From Viridibacillus soli (GTDB lineage Bacteria; Bacillota; Bacilli; Bacillales_A; Planococcaceae): DNA of 64,000 nucleotides. The stretch is from contig NZ_JAEOAH010000018.1 in assembly GCF_016612995.1 (NCBI RefSeq), positions 33,741 through 97,740 on the forward strand. The letters are read 5' to 3'. A program made the position numbers and the translations under genes. Of this stretch, positions 63,734 to 64,000 are shown one piece after another (the stretch's first letter is position 1; every line of letters starts with the position of its first letter). The notes under the pieces were generated by a model that was given only the letters and a program-made list of their open reading frames with translations, was not told the origin of the DNA and ran no database searches.

Positions 63734-64000
63734 TCCAGCTTCAGGCGCTAACGGCTCGAGGTCATTTCCATTCTCTCGGTCGAAAACTAAAAAGACGTTT
63801 TCGATTCGAGAATTCCAATGCTTGTCGCCGTTGAGCGAGCGCCTTCAGCATTAACTCCATCCTGCTTCAGGCGCTAGCTGCTCGCGACGTTTCAGCCGGG
63901 CGCTCAAAGTCAAAGCGCGACTTTGGCTTCCGTCTTCCAACGTGTTTCGCAGCTGGACGAGCGCCTTCAGCATTAACTCCATCCAGCTTCAGGCGCTAGC
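63734..64000. repeat. Large tandem intergenic repeat (units of 122-126 bp), cut by window end
   Basis: Two full units starting at 63734 and 63860 and a third beginning at 63982. Each begins TCCAGCTTCAGGCGCTA and ends GAGCGCCTTCAGCATTAACT. The ends are conserved, the centres differ. GC content is clearly above that of the surrounding DNA. Confidence 0.8.

Overview
The window is a low-GC Firmicute chromosome segment. Small acid-tolerant housekeeping and sporulation genes (prkA, yhbH, spoVR, pdaA, recX-yfhH-yfhJ), flagellar stator genes and three chemoreceptors point to a motile endospore former. The gene content (PPK2, tandem D-amino-acid ligase plus aspartate racemase, many TTG/GTG starts, AGGAGG ribosome sites) fits the Planococcaceae, most like Lysinibacillus or a near relative. 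This assignment is inferred from gene content only. No rRNA, tRNA, CRISPR array or complete insertion sequence was seen.

Layout. 1-2.1 kb: the N-terminus of an adenylate-forming enzyme (minus strand, cut by the window edge), divergent from a chemoreceptor. 2.5-7.5 kb: the sporulation/stress module prkA-yhbH-spoVR. 7.6-20 kb: an accessory-looking stretch with yunC, a DUF421 membrane protein, a large secreted subtilase, a radical SAM/SPASM enzyme, a PLP aminotransferase, and a decayed zone (hsdR tail relic, probably 5'-truncated hydrolase, a PH-like membrane gene with an in-frame stop, another C-terminal relic), then a secreted protein built of four repeats. 20-22 kb: a HemAT-type globin chemoreceptor carrying an unusual C-terminal CZB domain. 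22.3-28.3 kb: VanZ, an FbpA-like small protein, asparagine synthetase, a C39-like lipoprotein, an ATP-grasp ligase and aspartate racemase. I read part of this as a possible locus for a D-aspartate (or amidated) peptidoglycan cross-bridge. 28.3-35.6 kb: DEAD-box helicase, M29 aminopeptidase, small membrane proteins, TPP riboswitch-thiT, methionine aminopeptidase, an XRE regulator with its membrane partner, TspO-like protein. 35.8-46.7 kb: PPK2, oligoendopeptidase, acetyltransferase, carbonic anhydrase, MreB paralogue, second M29 aminopeptidase, motAB, psuK-psuG. 46.7-63.3 kb: a region resembling the B. subtilis yfk-yfj-yfh neighbourhood (DUF1128, YtxH-like, YihY, MFS, RlmCD, PdaA, YfhF, RecX, YfhH, YfhJ) interspersed with a ZosA-like P-type ATPase, class I fumarase, a D,D-carboxypeptidase, a methyltransferase and a third chemoreceptor.

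The strongest unexplained pattern is a set of four intergenic degenerate tandem arrays (about 14.4, 16.3, 30.9 and 63.4 kb). They belong to three unrelated sequence families, but all have a period close to 21 bp and all begin within about 50 bp downstream of an intrinsic terminator. Two share nearly the same terminator loop and the same repeat unit. Separate larger palindromic intergenic repeats occur at 14.9, 39.1, 56.5 and 63.7-64.0 kb. Other points of interest are a probable AUA start codon for prkA, a CZB domain lacking its zinc-ligand cysteine, PerR/Zur-like boxes before the P-type ATPase, and tiny ORFs including one that ends like an SSB C-terminal tip.
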